A DNA stretch of 64,000 bases from Ostrinia nubilalis (GCF_963855985.1 NC_087093.1:11919001-11983000), one strand, 5' to 3'. Numbered from the stretch's first letter, positions 1 to 10,796 are shown. Notes: generated by a model from the letters alone, not told the origin. Translations and numbers: made by a program.

Positions 1-83
1 ACAGGAAAGGAAAATTATGCTATTGAGGAGTAAAGTATTACTAAAGTTACTGAAATGATTAAATAACCAAAAACTGTACTTAC

Positions 84-159
84 CATAGTAGTAGTTTGGG
101 GTTACTAGTCCTAAATGTAGGGCTAATAGAAATGATAATATTGCCAATCTGATCTCCAT
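84..159 (-). CDS. Partial gene: first coding exon of a secreted protein (signal peptide)
   Basis: On the minus strand an ATG at 159-157 opens a 25-codon frame that reads MEIRLAILSFLLALHLGLVT and then PNYYY. It ends at a consensus splice donor (G|GTAAGT, exon end at 84, one base into the next codon). The peptide has a charged start and a long Leu/Ile/Ala core, the form of a cleavable signal peptide, so the product probably enters the secretory pathway. A TATA box and initiator sit just upstream, leaving a very short 5' leader of about 13 nt. A short first exon coding little more than a signal peptide is common in insect genes for secreted proteins such as cuticle, chorion, digestive or immune proteins. 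The mature protein lies left of the window, so I cannot name the family. I am fairly sure that it is an exon, but not of its product. Confidence 0.62.
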
Positions 160-169
160 TGTATGTGCG

Positions 170-203
170 ACTGACGATTCTGTCTTGGGTAGCAACTTTT
201 ATA
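170..203 (-). promoter_or_regulatory. Core promoter: TATA box plus arthropod initiator
   Basis: On the minus strand TATAAAAG occupies 203-196 and TCAGT occupies 174-170. The A of TCAGT at 172 is 31 bp from the first T of the TATA box, the textbook spacing for an insect polymerase II promoter. It lies directly before the signal-peptide ATG at 159. The match of TATA, Inr, spacing and downstream ORF makes chance unlikely. Confidence 0.6.
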
Positions 204-787
204 CGAAAAAAAGCAATTAATATTTTATTAACTTACTAGATTCTGTCCCGGTTTTGCCTGCCCATATTACGGCCTTCACAGTCAAAATCAAATAAAAAAT
301 ATTGCCGCAAAATTCAATTTATTCTGAAATAAACTTTTTTACATAATTATCCCTAATTTAGATCCTCTAACTTATTTTGTCAAAACTGGCTTAGATAGAC
401 AGACAAAATTTATTATCGGATGTAATATTAGTAATAATAATGTGATCGTGACGGATTAATTAATGCATTTTATAACTAAATCATGAAGCTCGTGATAACG
501 TGACAATTTTATGTTTAAAATAAAAAAGAAATAAAAAAAGAAAAATCCCGACTTTCACCAAAAGCAGTCTTCCAGAAACGATTCGTCTCTTTTACAAAAT
601 ATAAATAATGTCATTTTATTCTGGGAATTTTTTATAATGTGGCTGTCCGTTATCAAACGGAGCCAATGATATCAAAAACCTACTAGTACTCCTATCTTTT
701 TGATGAATCAAGTATCAAAAAAGTAAGTTCCTGTATTTCATATTGTAATAAGGAATCAATTTGATAACGAAATCAAATTCTTCAATA
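204..787. other. AT-rich intergenic DNA
   Basis: No ORF with recognisable protein content, no tRNA-like box and no clear repeat was found between the promoter at 170-203 and the foldback element that starts at 788. Upstream regulatory DNA of the signal-peptide gene is the natural expectation, but no specific site is evident. Confidence 0.4.
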
Positions 788-1890
788 CAGTGTGAGTCAC
801 GTTAAAGTGTACATATGAAAATAGATAAAACTAGACCTATTTTTATCGACAAAAAAGAGGTCAAAAAATTTTTGAGATTTTTTTTTAATTTTTTATAGAA
901 TTTTTTTTCTTCCAATTACTTATTGTAAAGAAAACGTAATAACTTTTAAACTAAGCGGTATATCCTAATAAAATAAAAACAGTAATATTGCTAAATAACA
1001 GGCGATACTAAAAAAATACATAAAATACACAAAAAAGGCCAAAAAATAATAAATAAATATACTTTTTGAAAAAAATCTGCGTAAAAATTCGTGTTTTTTT
1101 GGTTATTTGATAAATTTCTCCAAAAAATGCCCCTATAACCGATGGTTTTTATTACTTTGTATTGTTCTCTATCGTATTATCTTTGTAAAACCAAAAATCG
1201 CATGTCTCTATCCCTATCACAACATTTGCTATGATCGTTTGAACAAAGGCCTGCCACAACATTATTCTCCGCTACAGGTAGAGACAATTTTAATTTTCAC
1301 TAAAATGACATTTTACTTCGAAATCTTTTGTTTTTATTTGAAATCTAACTTGTCTTTATCAAAATTACAAATCTAGAGCCGTTTTCAGTTTTGTTGTTAA
1401 CGAAGCGTTGAATGGCGCGCTCGGAGAGGCTTAGTTCAAACGATCATTGCAAACGTTGTGATAGGGATAGAGACATGCGATTTTTGGTTTTACGAAGGTA
1501 ATACGATAGAGAATAATACAAAGTAATAAAAACCACCAGTTATAGGGGCATTTTTTGGAGAAATTTATCAAATAACCAAAAAAACACGAATTTTTAAGCA
1601 GATTTTCTTCAAAAATTATCATTTTTTGTTATTTGTTGGCCTTTTTTGTGTATTTTATGTATTTTTTTAGTATTGCCTGTTATTTAGAATTATTACTGTT
1701 TTTATTTTATCAGGATATACCGCTTAGTTTAAAAGTTATTACGTTTTCTTTACAATAAGTAATTGGAAGAAAAAAAATTCTATAAAAAATTTTAAAAAAA
1801 TCTCAAAAAATTTTTGACCTCTTTTTTGTCGATAAAAATAGATCTAGTTTCATCTATTTTCATATGTACACTTTAACGTGACTCACACTG
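788..1890. mobile_element. 1.1-kb foldback (long inverted repeat) transposon, TA target duplication
   Basis: The two ends mirror each other over about 457 bp: the left arm 788-1244 is the inverted copy, with few differences, of the right arm 1434-1890. They flank a unique 189-bp centre. Both termini start CAGTGTGAGTCACG, and TA is present on each side (786-787 and 1891-1892). CAGTG-type termini with a TA duplication fit the Tc1/mariner group, but no transposase remains, so this is a non-autonomous foldback element. The small ORFs at 1107-1376 (plus) and 1431-1622 (minus) are the same arm sequence read from each side, not genes. Confidence 0.85.
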
Positions 1891-1892
1891 TA

Positions 1893-2486
1893 TAATATTG
1901 TTGAATGCGATTCAAATGTCATAATTAACGTTTTAAGTAGGTAACAAACTCATAATAGAATGATTATTCCTTGATAAACATAACAAAAGTGCTTATCTCC
2001 ACATATCATTTTATGATCGACGAATTTCAATAACCGTCCTTACAATGCAATACTTTGGAGTCATAGCAGAGATTTGACTGTAATAACAATTCGGTCGGAA
2101 ACAGCGCAGTGTGGATTCACAATACAATTGGATACAGAAAGATCCCTCTAAATACGTAAAGTGGGGACGCATCAACTGAAGGTATATTAATTGTACGATT
2201 CTTCTTCCATCGTGAGAGTAGTACGTCAAATTGACCTGGTGTCAGACCCTGGTAAGTTATATTTATGGTGAACCGCCATAATTCTATCAAATTGACAGCT
2301 TAGTGCGCCCTCTGAAGCAGAGAAAATCCTATTTTTTTTTCAGGCCATAAGTTATTTCAAGTCTGCAATGTCCTAACCAAACGAAATTGGAATGAACTGG
2401 AAACAAAATGGTTTTACTGCTGACCTCACCGGGTTTAAGTACTGGGTAAGACAGAACCTCCAAGTCCAGTCTCATTGTCTTAGGCT
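1893..2486. other. Intergenic DNA without recognised genes
   Basis: AT-rich sequence between the foldback element and the first Tourist-like MITE. A 72-codon minus-strand frame (2011-2229) lacks family resemblance and splice context, so I do not regard it as coding. Confidence 0.35.
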
Positions 2487-2608
2487 TAGGCTGGGTTGCA
2501 CCATCTTATTTTACCTTATCAAACGTCAAAAATCTGTCTAACTCCATACATGAAACATCGGTTATCGTTATAGTTACCGTCAAAGTTAGGTGGTGAAACT
2601 CAGCCTTA
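2487..2608. mobile_element. Tourist-like MITE, copy 1 (TIR GGCTG...)
   Basis: A 120-bp sequence with terminal inverted repeats: the left end reads GGCTGGGTTGCACC and the right end GGTGAAACTCAGCC. Subterminal blocks ACGTCAAAAATCTGTC and CGGTTATCGTTATAG recur in six other copies in this window (8682/10504, 37797, 50672, 52783, 54236, 60277). TTA or TAA flanks the copies, consistent with the PIF/Harbinger group. The short ORFs at 2506-2811 overlap it and are not genes. Confidence 0.82.
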
Positions 2609-3096
2609 ATATTCTTGTCAAATTCCTTAAGTGGTTGAGAATTCCGGGTAAAGCTCGCTTCCACCTTTTGCCTGATCATCACTTCGGAACAGGAGTGATA
2701 CAGGCAAATAGCTTCTCCGTTGTAGTTAAGGAAACTTCGCGAGTTGAATATCAAGTAAGTTATGAGCCCCATAATGATCACTGGGGCCATTTACCCCTTG
2801 AGAAACCCTGAGATTGAGGATCTTCCCTATCTACAGGTCCTACTGAACCACCTTGCATAGATGTAGTCATCTTGGCTTTATAGCCCCAGTTCAATATCGT
2901 CCCATTGACACTACGCCGTTATTGCAGCGGTAGGTGCCATAATTTCGGTTATTTCTTCATTCAGCGCGAAATTTTCTCATATATTTCGCAGATGCGTTTC
3001 GTATTGTTTTGTTATGAGTACCATTTTTTGGTAATTTAAAATGAATAAGTAGATAATCGTACGCAGAGATTTAGTTCTGTACTTAGATCTAAAATT
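2609..3096. other. Region downstream of the odorant receptor gene
   Basis: No recognised gene or repeat. It is the sequence past the likely poly(A) site of the odorant receptor (minus strand). About 200 bp right after the MITE is GC-richer than the surroundings but has no coding signature that I recognise. Confidence 0.3.
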
Positions 3097-3102
3097 TTTA
3101 TT
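3097..3102 (-). terminator. Polyadenylation signal AATAAA of the odorant receptor gene
   Basis: AATAAA on the minus strand, about 70 bp past the receptor stop codon. A second AATAAA overlaps the stop itself (CAATAAAT), so the real 3' end could be at either. Confidence 0.45.
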
Positions 3103-3170
3103 TATATAAAAGTTGTCGGGAAGTAACTATGGGAAGAATAAAATGTAACACTTTTGGTGTATCATATAAT

Positions 3171-5277
3171 TTATTGTGAATAAGCAGTGCGAAGTAAATT
3201 GAAGAATTGATATGACATGCTGCAAACCTGAAACAATAATAATACATTTTAGAGAGGTATTCTATAGATATGATAGTAAATTAACTCGTGGAACAAGTAC
3301 CTAAATTATGTAGTTTTCAGTCAAAACTTAACCAAAACTGAAACGTTGAAAGAAAAAGATACGTACACCACTGAAACTGTTAAGGTTCATAGCTATGTAG
3401 CCCTTAGCGGTATACTTAAAAGGTCTTTGTGTCCTCGTCATGATAATCAGAAGGGCCATCTTCGTCTCAGTATTGGCGTACGGCCAGTCCGCCGAGTATA
3501 TGGCATCGGTTAGACAATCACTCTGCAAAGATTATCTTTGGTAAATCAAACCATAATACTAAACAAAAAAAAAGTAGTCGAACGCGAAAACTTCGATGTT
3601 GCTTGGAAAAGTGAAACAGTTTAACTTTTACTTAAAACAAAATTACAACCGTATTCGCAAATCTAACGCACAGCGTTGAATAAGTAGAGCTCTGTGATTG
3701 GTTCGTATGCCAGCCTGTGCGTGCACGCGCTGTGAGACGACATAGAAATGTTTGTGAATACGGGCGTAAATCACTTTGTAAAAGTATATACCTAAGTAAT
3801 TTGGTATTACTAGGTACTCTAAGTAGGATAGTAACTAAATCAACTTAAATTTGTGTTTTAAACTTTAAAACAACTTACATCATCGGTTAGGATTTGCCCA
3901 ATCATACAGTAAAAAAATACTTCAATAAGTAACGAACAAAACATGAAAAAGTATCGCAAAGACTTGTACATGTTGTCCACGACCTGTAAAATAAAATATT
4001 TATTAAAACTATGATAGCTCATGATGTAGGAAAGTTCACTTTATTAAGCCTAGGTTTACAATAAAGTGAAACATTATATTTTTAGCTACTTTGAAATCAG
4101 CGCTGGATGCAGGACGCTACCAACCGGGCAACATGGAAAGCATTGGCGGAGGCCTATGTTCAGCAGTGGACGTCCTATGGCTGAGATGATGATGATGATG
4201 ATTGGAATCAACGATTGAGTGTATAATAATGTTTCTTTGTTTGAAGTGACTTACCGTAGAAGAGAAGATAGTAAGAGTTAGAAAGACAGACCCAAAGAGG
4301 TAGTTAGCAAGTGTCACATCACCTTGAACTATGTCAAATTCTGATACGATCCTGAAAATAGGATAATAAGTTACAAAGCTAATAAACTAACGAAAAGTTT
4401 ACATTAAACTTGGCTTATAATCATCCGATTTGACAAAGAACTACCTAAACTACTAAATAACTTACTGAGCTAGTAATTGATGACGTATAATTATAGTTTT
4501 CAGCTTCCGTTTTATATCACCGTGAGTTTCTTGAAGTTTCGTCCGGTTCACTATATTGGCGACATCTTCAGACGTCACCAAGTTTTTGATACTACTGCCC
4601 AATATCTTCAGCTCCAAACAAATAAACAAAGTATACGAAGAATGAATCATATTCGTAAATGCGTACACGACAACAACGATCATTGTCATGAAGCTCTCCC
4701 ATAGGTACACTGTATAATACCAGTCCACCTTGTCGAATGGGTACCAACCATCGAACGGGTACAAATACTCGGTGTCGTCGCTCCCCAAAAATTCACGCTC
4801 CAAATACATTATAATCCTTGGGAAAGAATCAACAAATATGACTAGAGGTATTGAGTAATAAATCAGAAATCTGGATATGAATTTTGTTTTAGCAGCGTAT
4901 TGAGTGACAATATTTTGGTGTTCGACAGAGTCTGAAATCACATCCCACAGTTCGTCGCGGAAATGCTCAAAAATTTTCTTGTAAAGGTCCCGGTTGACAT
5001 GAACTTTGGTGTACTTCAGGAGTGCCATTAGAACAACTGCTAGATTGGGTGCAACGTTGATTATCTCAATCCATTCCTTGACATCTGCCACCAGTAAAGC
5101 TGTCAAAAGTTGAGCAGCGGTTACGATCAACAGGAGACACACGAGCATGTAGCAGGCATACACTCTTTTGGTCCTTCCAATGAAAGGGTAGAGAAACAAT
5201 TTAGAGCCCAAAATACTCAAAAAATCCAACTCAATTTGGGTTAACTTTTTCAAGGCACAGTAAACTTTTTCAGGCAT
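3171..5277 (-). CDS. Odorant receptor (insect 7-transmembrane OR family), complete, five exons
   Basis: Exons on the minus strand: 5277-4466, 4351-4255, 3983-3879, 3522-3367 and 3227-3171. Each junction has GT and AG, the phases agree, and the spliced frame is 408 codons plus TAA, the usual length for a lepidopteran OR. Insect ORs are ligand-binding subunits that form cation channels with Orco in olfactory neuron dendrites. Hydrophobic segments lie near residues 40-65, 70-90, 132-155 and 188-222 of the large first exon, then in exon 2 (LANYLFGSVFLTLTIFSS), exon 3 (YFFMFCSLLIEVFF) and exons 4-5. The family C-terminal core is recognisable: AIYSADWP in exon 4, then SFSG joined to VCSMSYQFFNLLRTAYSQ in exon 5. 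The start was chosen because AAAAATG opens the frame and the N-terminus has the family form. No frameshift or stop was seen, so it looks functional. The ligand and subfamily cannot be told. Introns 2 and 3 hold transposon insertions. Confidence 0.93.
3649..3766. mobile_element. MITE, TIR CGCCCGTATTCAC, copy 1, in OR intron 3
   Basis: A palindromic 118-bp sequence with CCGTATTCGCAAA at the left end and TTTGTGAATACGGGCG at the right. It shares the core CGCACAGCGTTGAATA and TCTGTGATTGGTTCGT with fuller copies at 41126-41271 and 42882-43027. The left side of this copy is shortened. It sits between exons 3 and 4 of the odorant receptor gene and does not touch the splice sites. Confidence 0.75.
4100..4201 (+). 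mobile_element. RTE-type LINE 3' tail in OR intron 2
   Basis: This 102-bp piece matches the last codons of the RTE reverse transcriptase ORF at 58900-59520 and its (GATGAT)n tail. Shared blocks include GCGCTGGATGCAGG, ACATGGAAAGCATTGG, GAGGCCTATGTTCAGCAGTG and GTCCTATGGCTGA, followed by GATGATGATGATGATG. It lies inside the second intron of the odorant receptor gene, antisense to it. Severe 5' truncation is normal for LINE copies. Confidence 0.85.
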
Positions 5278-5589
5278 TTTTTATGAATTTCAGGAATTTA
5301 CAAGCAGCCTGACTTCTAAGTCGACTGATCGAATTAAAGTGGAGTGAGCACTAATTTGAAACACACGTCATTATGAATGAGTAAGGGGTGTTCTGTGTTA
5401 CATAGGTATATTCAATATAATAAGATGTATTCAGTACATATCGAAAGTTAGGGCTTAAATCACATATCGAAAGTTTAGATTTACAATTGTGTAAAAAATA
5501 TTTATTAACTAGCGGCCGCCCGCGACTTCGTACGCGTGGATCTCGTTTTACCCCCCCTTCATCTATCTTACGCGGTTCAGTTTTTTTTA

Positions 5590-6165
5590 TACAATTTTTT
5601 TCCCGCTAACTCCCGTTCCCGTGGGAATTTTGCAATATCCTGTTGTAACTAAGCTTTAAGTTTACTAAGGTACCTGCATGCCAAATTTCAAGAGTCTATC
5701 TTACGCAGTTTAGATTTTTTCATACAAATGTTTTTTCCCGCTAACTCCCGTTCCCGTGGGAATTTTGCAATATCCTGTTGTAACTAAGCTTTAAGTTTAC
5801 TAAGGTACCTTCATGCCAAATTTCAAGGGTCTATCTTACGCGGTTTGGATTTTTTCATACAAATGTTTTTTCCCACTAACTCCCGTTCCCGTAGGAATTT
5901 TGCAATATCCTGTTGTAACTAAGCTTAAAGTTTACTAAGGTATCTGCATGCCAAATTTCAAGCGTCTAACTTAAGCGGTTTAGATTTTTCATACAAATGT
6001 TTTTTCCCGCTAACTCCCGTTCCCGTGGGAATTTTGCAATATCCTGTTGTAACTAAGCTTTAAGTTTACTAAGGTAGGTACCAGCATGCCAAATTTCAAG
6101 CGTTTAACTTAAGCGGTTTAGATTTTTCATACAAAAGGATTTTCCCGCTAATTTCCGTTCCCGTG
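5590..6165. repeat. Five tandem units of about 135 bp inside the Helitron
   Basis: The block TAACTCCCGTTCCCGTGGGA recurs with starts 134-138 bp apart (cores near 5612, 5748, 5882, 6016, 6154). Each unit also holds GCAATATCCTGTTGTAACTA and CATGCCAAATTTCAAG. The sister element at 35344-36127 has only four units, which accounts for its shorter length. Confidence 0.88.
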
Positions 6166-6266
6166 GGAATTCCTAAGTATCCTATAACCTGCCCAGGAGT
6201 ATGAAGAATAATTGTACTAAGTTTCGTTAAAATCCGTCGAGTAGTTTTTGTTTCTATAAGGAACAT

Positions 6267-6284
6267 ACAGACAGACAGACAGAC

Positions 6285-6317
<33 letters not shown>
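6267..6317. repeat. (GACA)n microsatellite within the Helitron
   Basis: About twelve near-perfect repeats of the tetranucleotide, with one interruption (GATAG). The same tract occurs in opposite orientation at 35466-35508. Such tracts are a regular part of this Helitron family and not an independent locus. Confidence 0.9.
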
Positions 6318-6319
<2 letters not shown>

Positions 6320-6439
6320 AATGTTACTGATTGCATTTTTGGCATCAGTATCGATCACTAATCACCCCCTGATAGTTATTTTGAAAATATATTTCATGTA
6401 CAGAATTGACCTCTCTACAGATTTATTATAAGTATAAGA

Positions 6440-6998
6440 TTTATTATCTTTAACCGACAAACTTACAGAAAGTCCAGGACTAGACTCTACCAATGTTCTG
6501 CTATGATGGTGCAAAATTTGTGTTTTACTTACTTTTTTCTAGCAGTTTAAACGTGTTAATAAATTTTTAACAGAAGAAAATAATAGGTACAGGAACAGGT
6601 ATTACTAAAATTCGTTGTCTTTTTGATACACTCGGTATAACAATAAGGTTGGCTTTGATTAAAGATTACCGTAGCTTCAATCCGCCCCATTGTTCTGTCC
6701 CATTACTACCACGAATTACACGTTCAATACCACTAGTTTGTCAATCAATTCGAAGTCTTTACTTAAGCCCGCTAATTCCACGTCAAATTCGACCTTATAG
6801 CATGCAAATATAGTCGCAAATTACAGGGGAAAGTAATTTAATATGGACAAAAGTGGGTCAAGAGGTTCTCAAACGTATCGCTCATAATTTGCTCGTATTG
6901 TTCAAATCTCAGAGGGCAGGGGCACTCTACGACGTTAGGGCTACCATAATATTGATCTAAATCGGACATAATCATAGGCAAAAAGAACAGAGGCCCTA
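6440..6998. other. Intergenic DNA, nothing recognised
   Basis: AT-rich sequence with no ORF above background and no repeat shared with the rest of the window that I could see. Confidence 0.35.
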
Positions 6999-7148
6999 GT
7001 GCAAGTTTAGATCACTAGTGAGCGCGTCAAAAAATGACATTAAATGTATGACGGATTGTCACTGTACAATCCGTAGAGGGAAACGTTAAAAAACTAAAAT
7101 TTTCATAATTTTTTTAAACGCGCTCACTAATGAGCGCGTTTGATGTAA
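6999..7148. mobile_element. Small palindromic MITE (TAGTGAGCGCGT core)
   Basis: TAGTGAGCGCGT at 7016-7027 is mirrored by ACGCGCTCACTA at 7118-7129. Weaker matching continues outward (AGTTTAGATC on the left, GATGTAAACT on the right). That makes a 150-bp stem-forming sequence, with an extra partial copy of the motif at 7131-7140. It has no coding capacity. No second copy was noticed in the window, so the outer borders are approximate. Confidence 0.5.
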
Positions 7149-8681
7149 ACTCACACTCAGCCCACAGATTTTAATTTGGGTTTGTCATTTCGGGCGAGCT
7201 TGGTATTCCGCAATGATTATGATTATTATTTTATATCTTACCAATGAGATGCAGGCCAAGAGCCCCTACATTGTGGATTTAACCAATCAAACTTTTATCC
7301 CTTTTCATCTTCAAGTTTTCACAACAAACGGTAGCCTACTCGTATGATGAAATTAATAGAGTTTATATAGCTACTTTAATTTTATATTGCAACTAAATAG
7401 TATTACACTGTCGTAATGGCAAAAATCCCAGAAAAAAAAACATAAACATTTATCAAACTTGTCCCTATAACTCCGTACGTATGGCCACCTTATCCACAAT
7501 GCCGTTCGGAGTCCTTTGATGCATGACTAATATGGGAATTAATCTGATGGGTGTATGTCATCCACTCCATGCTAATGCTTCTGAAGGAGGCTTCCCTAGG
7601 ATTTGCTACTCCCAATTTGTTGTGGGCTTGGAGGCAGGCAGTATGGGGAAAGGTTCAAGAAGACAATGCTTGTGTTGGTTATTAAATAGATTTAATTAAT
7701 TAACTCAAGTATTTGAGCAATCAACATATTATATTTTAATCTTCTTATTCTATTGTGAGTTGTGTTGTAACAAACCCATATTAATTAGTCAGACACATTT
7801 GGATGGATTTTTAACCGCCCTCTGCACGAAAATATGATTCTTTTTTGGAGTACCTGTCAGTGTTCAAGTAACATCTGGGAATCGAACCCATAGATTAACC
7901 CTGTTGCTGTTTGCTATACACTGTTTTAAAACGACATTTCCATACTAAACGTCACTTTAAAATATTGTTCAACGAGTGTTTAATTTTTATTTGTAAGGGG
8001 TGTAATAAGTAGTAAGATTCGTAATCACAAGCAAGATATGCGGAATGCAACATAAAAAACACCGTTTATTTAGGTACAGCGAAAACATGTTCAACGTTCC
8101 AGTGTAACTAACCTACGCGTGAAAAAATCACCATAAATCATTTCAGGGAAAAGACAAATGATTAGGTAAATAAATTTTAATATAAGTAAAATTTATTAAC
8201 TCCATTACAGTATAAATCGAGACGATCACATTGTAAATGCAAGTTATTTTGTACAGACAAAAGATATATTGCCCGAACACCAATCTTGTACAAAATATGA
8301 TGCTATTACGATCGAATCGTGCGCACCGAACGTTCATTCGAATTCGAATTTCGAATCTAGAATGCCATTCGTCTTTAAATTGTGTTCATTTGCTGGATGC
8401 GTTCGGAATCTATACAAATGTGTACTTTAAAATAGGGATGCTTAGGATTACGGATATAAGGTTTCGGATATTTTCCGGTTACTGATATGTGACATTTATA
8501 CGTCATGTTGCATTTGAGATACATAATATAGAAAAAATCAGTGAAGCTAGCTACAACTTATTATGTTTGTATTTTTTTTTCTCGTTCCCGCATCCATCTA
8601 TACCAATTTCTTACCCAGACTAGTTTATTGGCTGAAAAAAATACTTTACTCTAGTTATTGTGCATCTAATAATATGACTAA
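7149..8681. other. Intergenic DNA with a SINE-like B box
   Basis: No gene recognised. On the minus strand around 7905-7885 the sequence GGGTTCGATTCCC matches a polymerase III B box and is followed by 100 bp of AT-rich sequence, suggesting the remains of a tRNA-derived SINE. The ORFs at 8143-8337 and 8237-8485 overlap on opposite strands and show no family features. Confidence 0.35.
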
Positions 8682-10504
8682 GGCTCGGTTGCATCGTCAT
8701 CTTAACGTAAGTGCGCCTATTAACGACCCCCCAAAATTTGTATTCTATTACCGCCCTATTTTTCTTTCTTTCATTAAAAGACATAATAACAGGTTCCAGA
8801 AACCACGTTACCTAAAAAATATCTAGATATGTTTATTGACTATCAAAAGGATTAAAGTTTGTGTTCGTAAATAACCAGTAAACGGAGTTATTTGACATTA
8901 AATGGGACGCGACCGCAACGGACGCACTTTTCATACTAACGCGCTCCCAGCTACTTAAGGTGCACCTTGTTATTAATTAGCGATTTTAACACATTTAAAA
9001 TGAGTATACCAACATGTTTTTGCATAACAATATTAATTCGTACTTTAGTTTCCTTAATAAACCCTCAATATAGCCCTCTCGCTGTATTTTTGTGGCTTAA
9101 ATACATTTTTAAATAAGGGCGGTAATAGAAACACTTTTCATAATTTGGTTCCTAATAACGACCCATGGCGTTGTTAGAATTTTGATAAAGTTTTTTATTT
9201 TAATATTTATATCTTTAATTACGTATTTAACCTCCATTTTGTTGTCTTGATCGATTCTTAAGAATATTTCACATAGTTAAATCAATTAACGCCATACGTT
9301 AATTGTCATAGGTTTGGCATAAAACTGCAATGAACATTAAAGAATATCTCTAATAATGTATGACAATAGATTTTATAAAAACCTGTTAAATTCTTATTAG
9401 TACCTATTTGATATAAAATAAACCTAATAAAAATGATACTTCACTGATCACGTCTTCATTAAAGTAGATATTTTAGCTGGTTACTGTTTTTTTTACGGTC
9501 GCTAATAGAATAGAGTAATATTCATACTTGATTCTATTACCGCCTCATAACTATAACGCCACCTGCGAAGACTTATAAGCCTGTATTTTGTATATAACTA
9601 ACATTTATGACATAACACCAAACCAATCATGCTTTATCACAACTATTATGAACGATTTAAGATATTTTGAATAATAAAAAAATAATTTAAAATAAGTATA
9701 CAGACAGTGTCCAATTGTCCATAGTTTAAATTAAAATACACAATTACACACAATTAAAATCAAAAACATAACAAAAACTAATTAAAAATTATAGTCAAAT
9801 TAAAAATAATTTTTTTATTAAATTATTAAATTATTTTTTATTAAAACTCAAATATAGTTTAAATAATGACCCCCACTACTCACTAGAACACCGGGTTCTG
9901 CGTAATCAAGTATAATAGAGGAATTTATTATTCTACTATTTCTGCTTGATTTATTTATTTTCGAGAAGCGTGCCTTTTCTTTTATAATAATAAAAAACAT
10001 AACTTGAAAAAAAACATATTTAACTAAAACTAAAAGCAAAACAAATTTAACTTGAAAAAATCAAGTGGTTCCCGAACCTCTGAGCGGGAATCGAACCCGT
10101 GCCTCTCGGAATATACCCAATTGAAGAGCAATATTCTTAGCGGTCGGTAATGGAAACAGAAAAAACGTTAATAGAAACACACCTCGTCTATAGGTCGGTA
10201 ATAGAAACAACTGCTTTTTCAAATTAAATTGCTATTTATTAATTATTGTGTGATTGAATACTCATTGTTACTACTTGAATTCAAAGATTACTTCATCATT
10301 GTTATAAATAAATTAAAGTGTCTTTTCTATCACCACGTCTTACATCTAATTTTCTAAGGTTTATCCGAAGTCAGCTTAAACTGGCGGTAATAGGCGCATT
10401 TACGTTACTTTATCTTTGAAAAACGTCAAAAATCTGTCAAACTCCATGCAAAAAACACCGGTTATCGTCAGTCACGGTCAAAGTTAGGTGGTGCAACTCA
10501 ACCT
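8682..10504. mobile_element. Tourist-like MITE, copy 2, split by a 1.7-kb insertion
   Basis: The left 23 bp of the MITE (GGCTCGGTTGCATCGTCATC) lie at 8682-8704. The remainder, including ACGTCAAAAATCTGTCAAAC, ACACCGGTTATCGTCA and TTAGGTGGTGCAACTCA, lies at 10405-10504. Removing 8705-10404 restores an ordinary copy of the MITE, so the middle segment is a later insertion. Confidence 0.62.
8705..10404. mobile_element. 1.7-kb inverted-repeat element with GGCGGTAATAGAA motifs
   Basis: The ends are inverted copies: ACGTAAGTGCGCCTATTAAC at the left, and GGCGGTAATAGGCGCATTTA then CG at the right. TTA stands on both sides (8702-8704 and 10405-10407), consistent with a 3-bp duplication. A motif close to GGCGGTAATAGAA recurs in both orientations, near 8742, 9113, 9500, 9531, 10143, 10169 and 10193. 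A polymerase III B-box-like piece (GGGTTCGATTCCCGCTC, minus) is at about 10080-10100. No transposase is visible. The ORF at 8563-8826 crosses the left border and the one at 9848-10039 has no family features, so both are chance. Confidence 0.6.
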
Positions 10505-10796
10505 AACTCTTAAACTAAATAATTATGACGTATCTATTCCCCTGATCTAAATTAATTCATTTTTTTAAAGAAATAGTGTGGCTCCAGTCGTGGTTTTAAA
10601 AAACTGGAGCGTCCCTGCTTTATGATAGTATAAAACTAAATTAAGATGCTTCCCACCCCATATCCCTGCAGAACAGGCAAGCAAAGGGAGAGGGCGGAGG
10701 CCTTTGTAAGTCAGACCTTTGACATATGCCCATGTTTAGGTCCTTTATGTGTATTCTTATACAGGTGATATGGAAATTCACCCCATTTTTATAGCG

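Larger units (their letters stand above)
5509..6439 (-). mobile_element. Non-autonomous Helitron with internal 135-bp tandem repeats
   Basis: Read on the minus strand, the element starts TCTTATACTTATAATAAATC at 6439. It runs through a (GACA)n tract, then five tandem units, and ends GCGGGCGGCCGCTAG at 5509. It sits between host A and T (A|TC...CTAG|T), as Helitrons do. The 3' end has the GC-rich palindromic block expected just before CTAG. The same family occurs in the opposite orientation at 35344-36127. No Rep/helicase gene is present, so it depends on a helper. Confidence 0.8.

Noticed and set aside
4477..4704. A 75-codon plus-strand ORF
   Set aside because: It is antisense to exon 1 of the odorant receptor.
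10080..10112. tRNA-like GGGTTCGATTCCCGCTC on the minus strand
   Set aside because: No acceptor or anticodon arm could be formed around it; more likely the remains of a SINE inside the 8705-10404 element.
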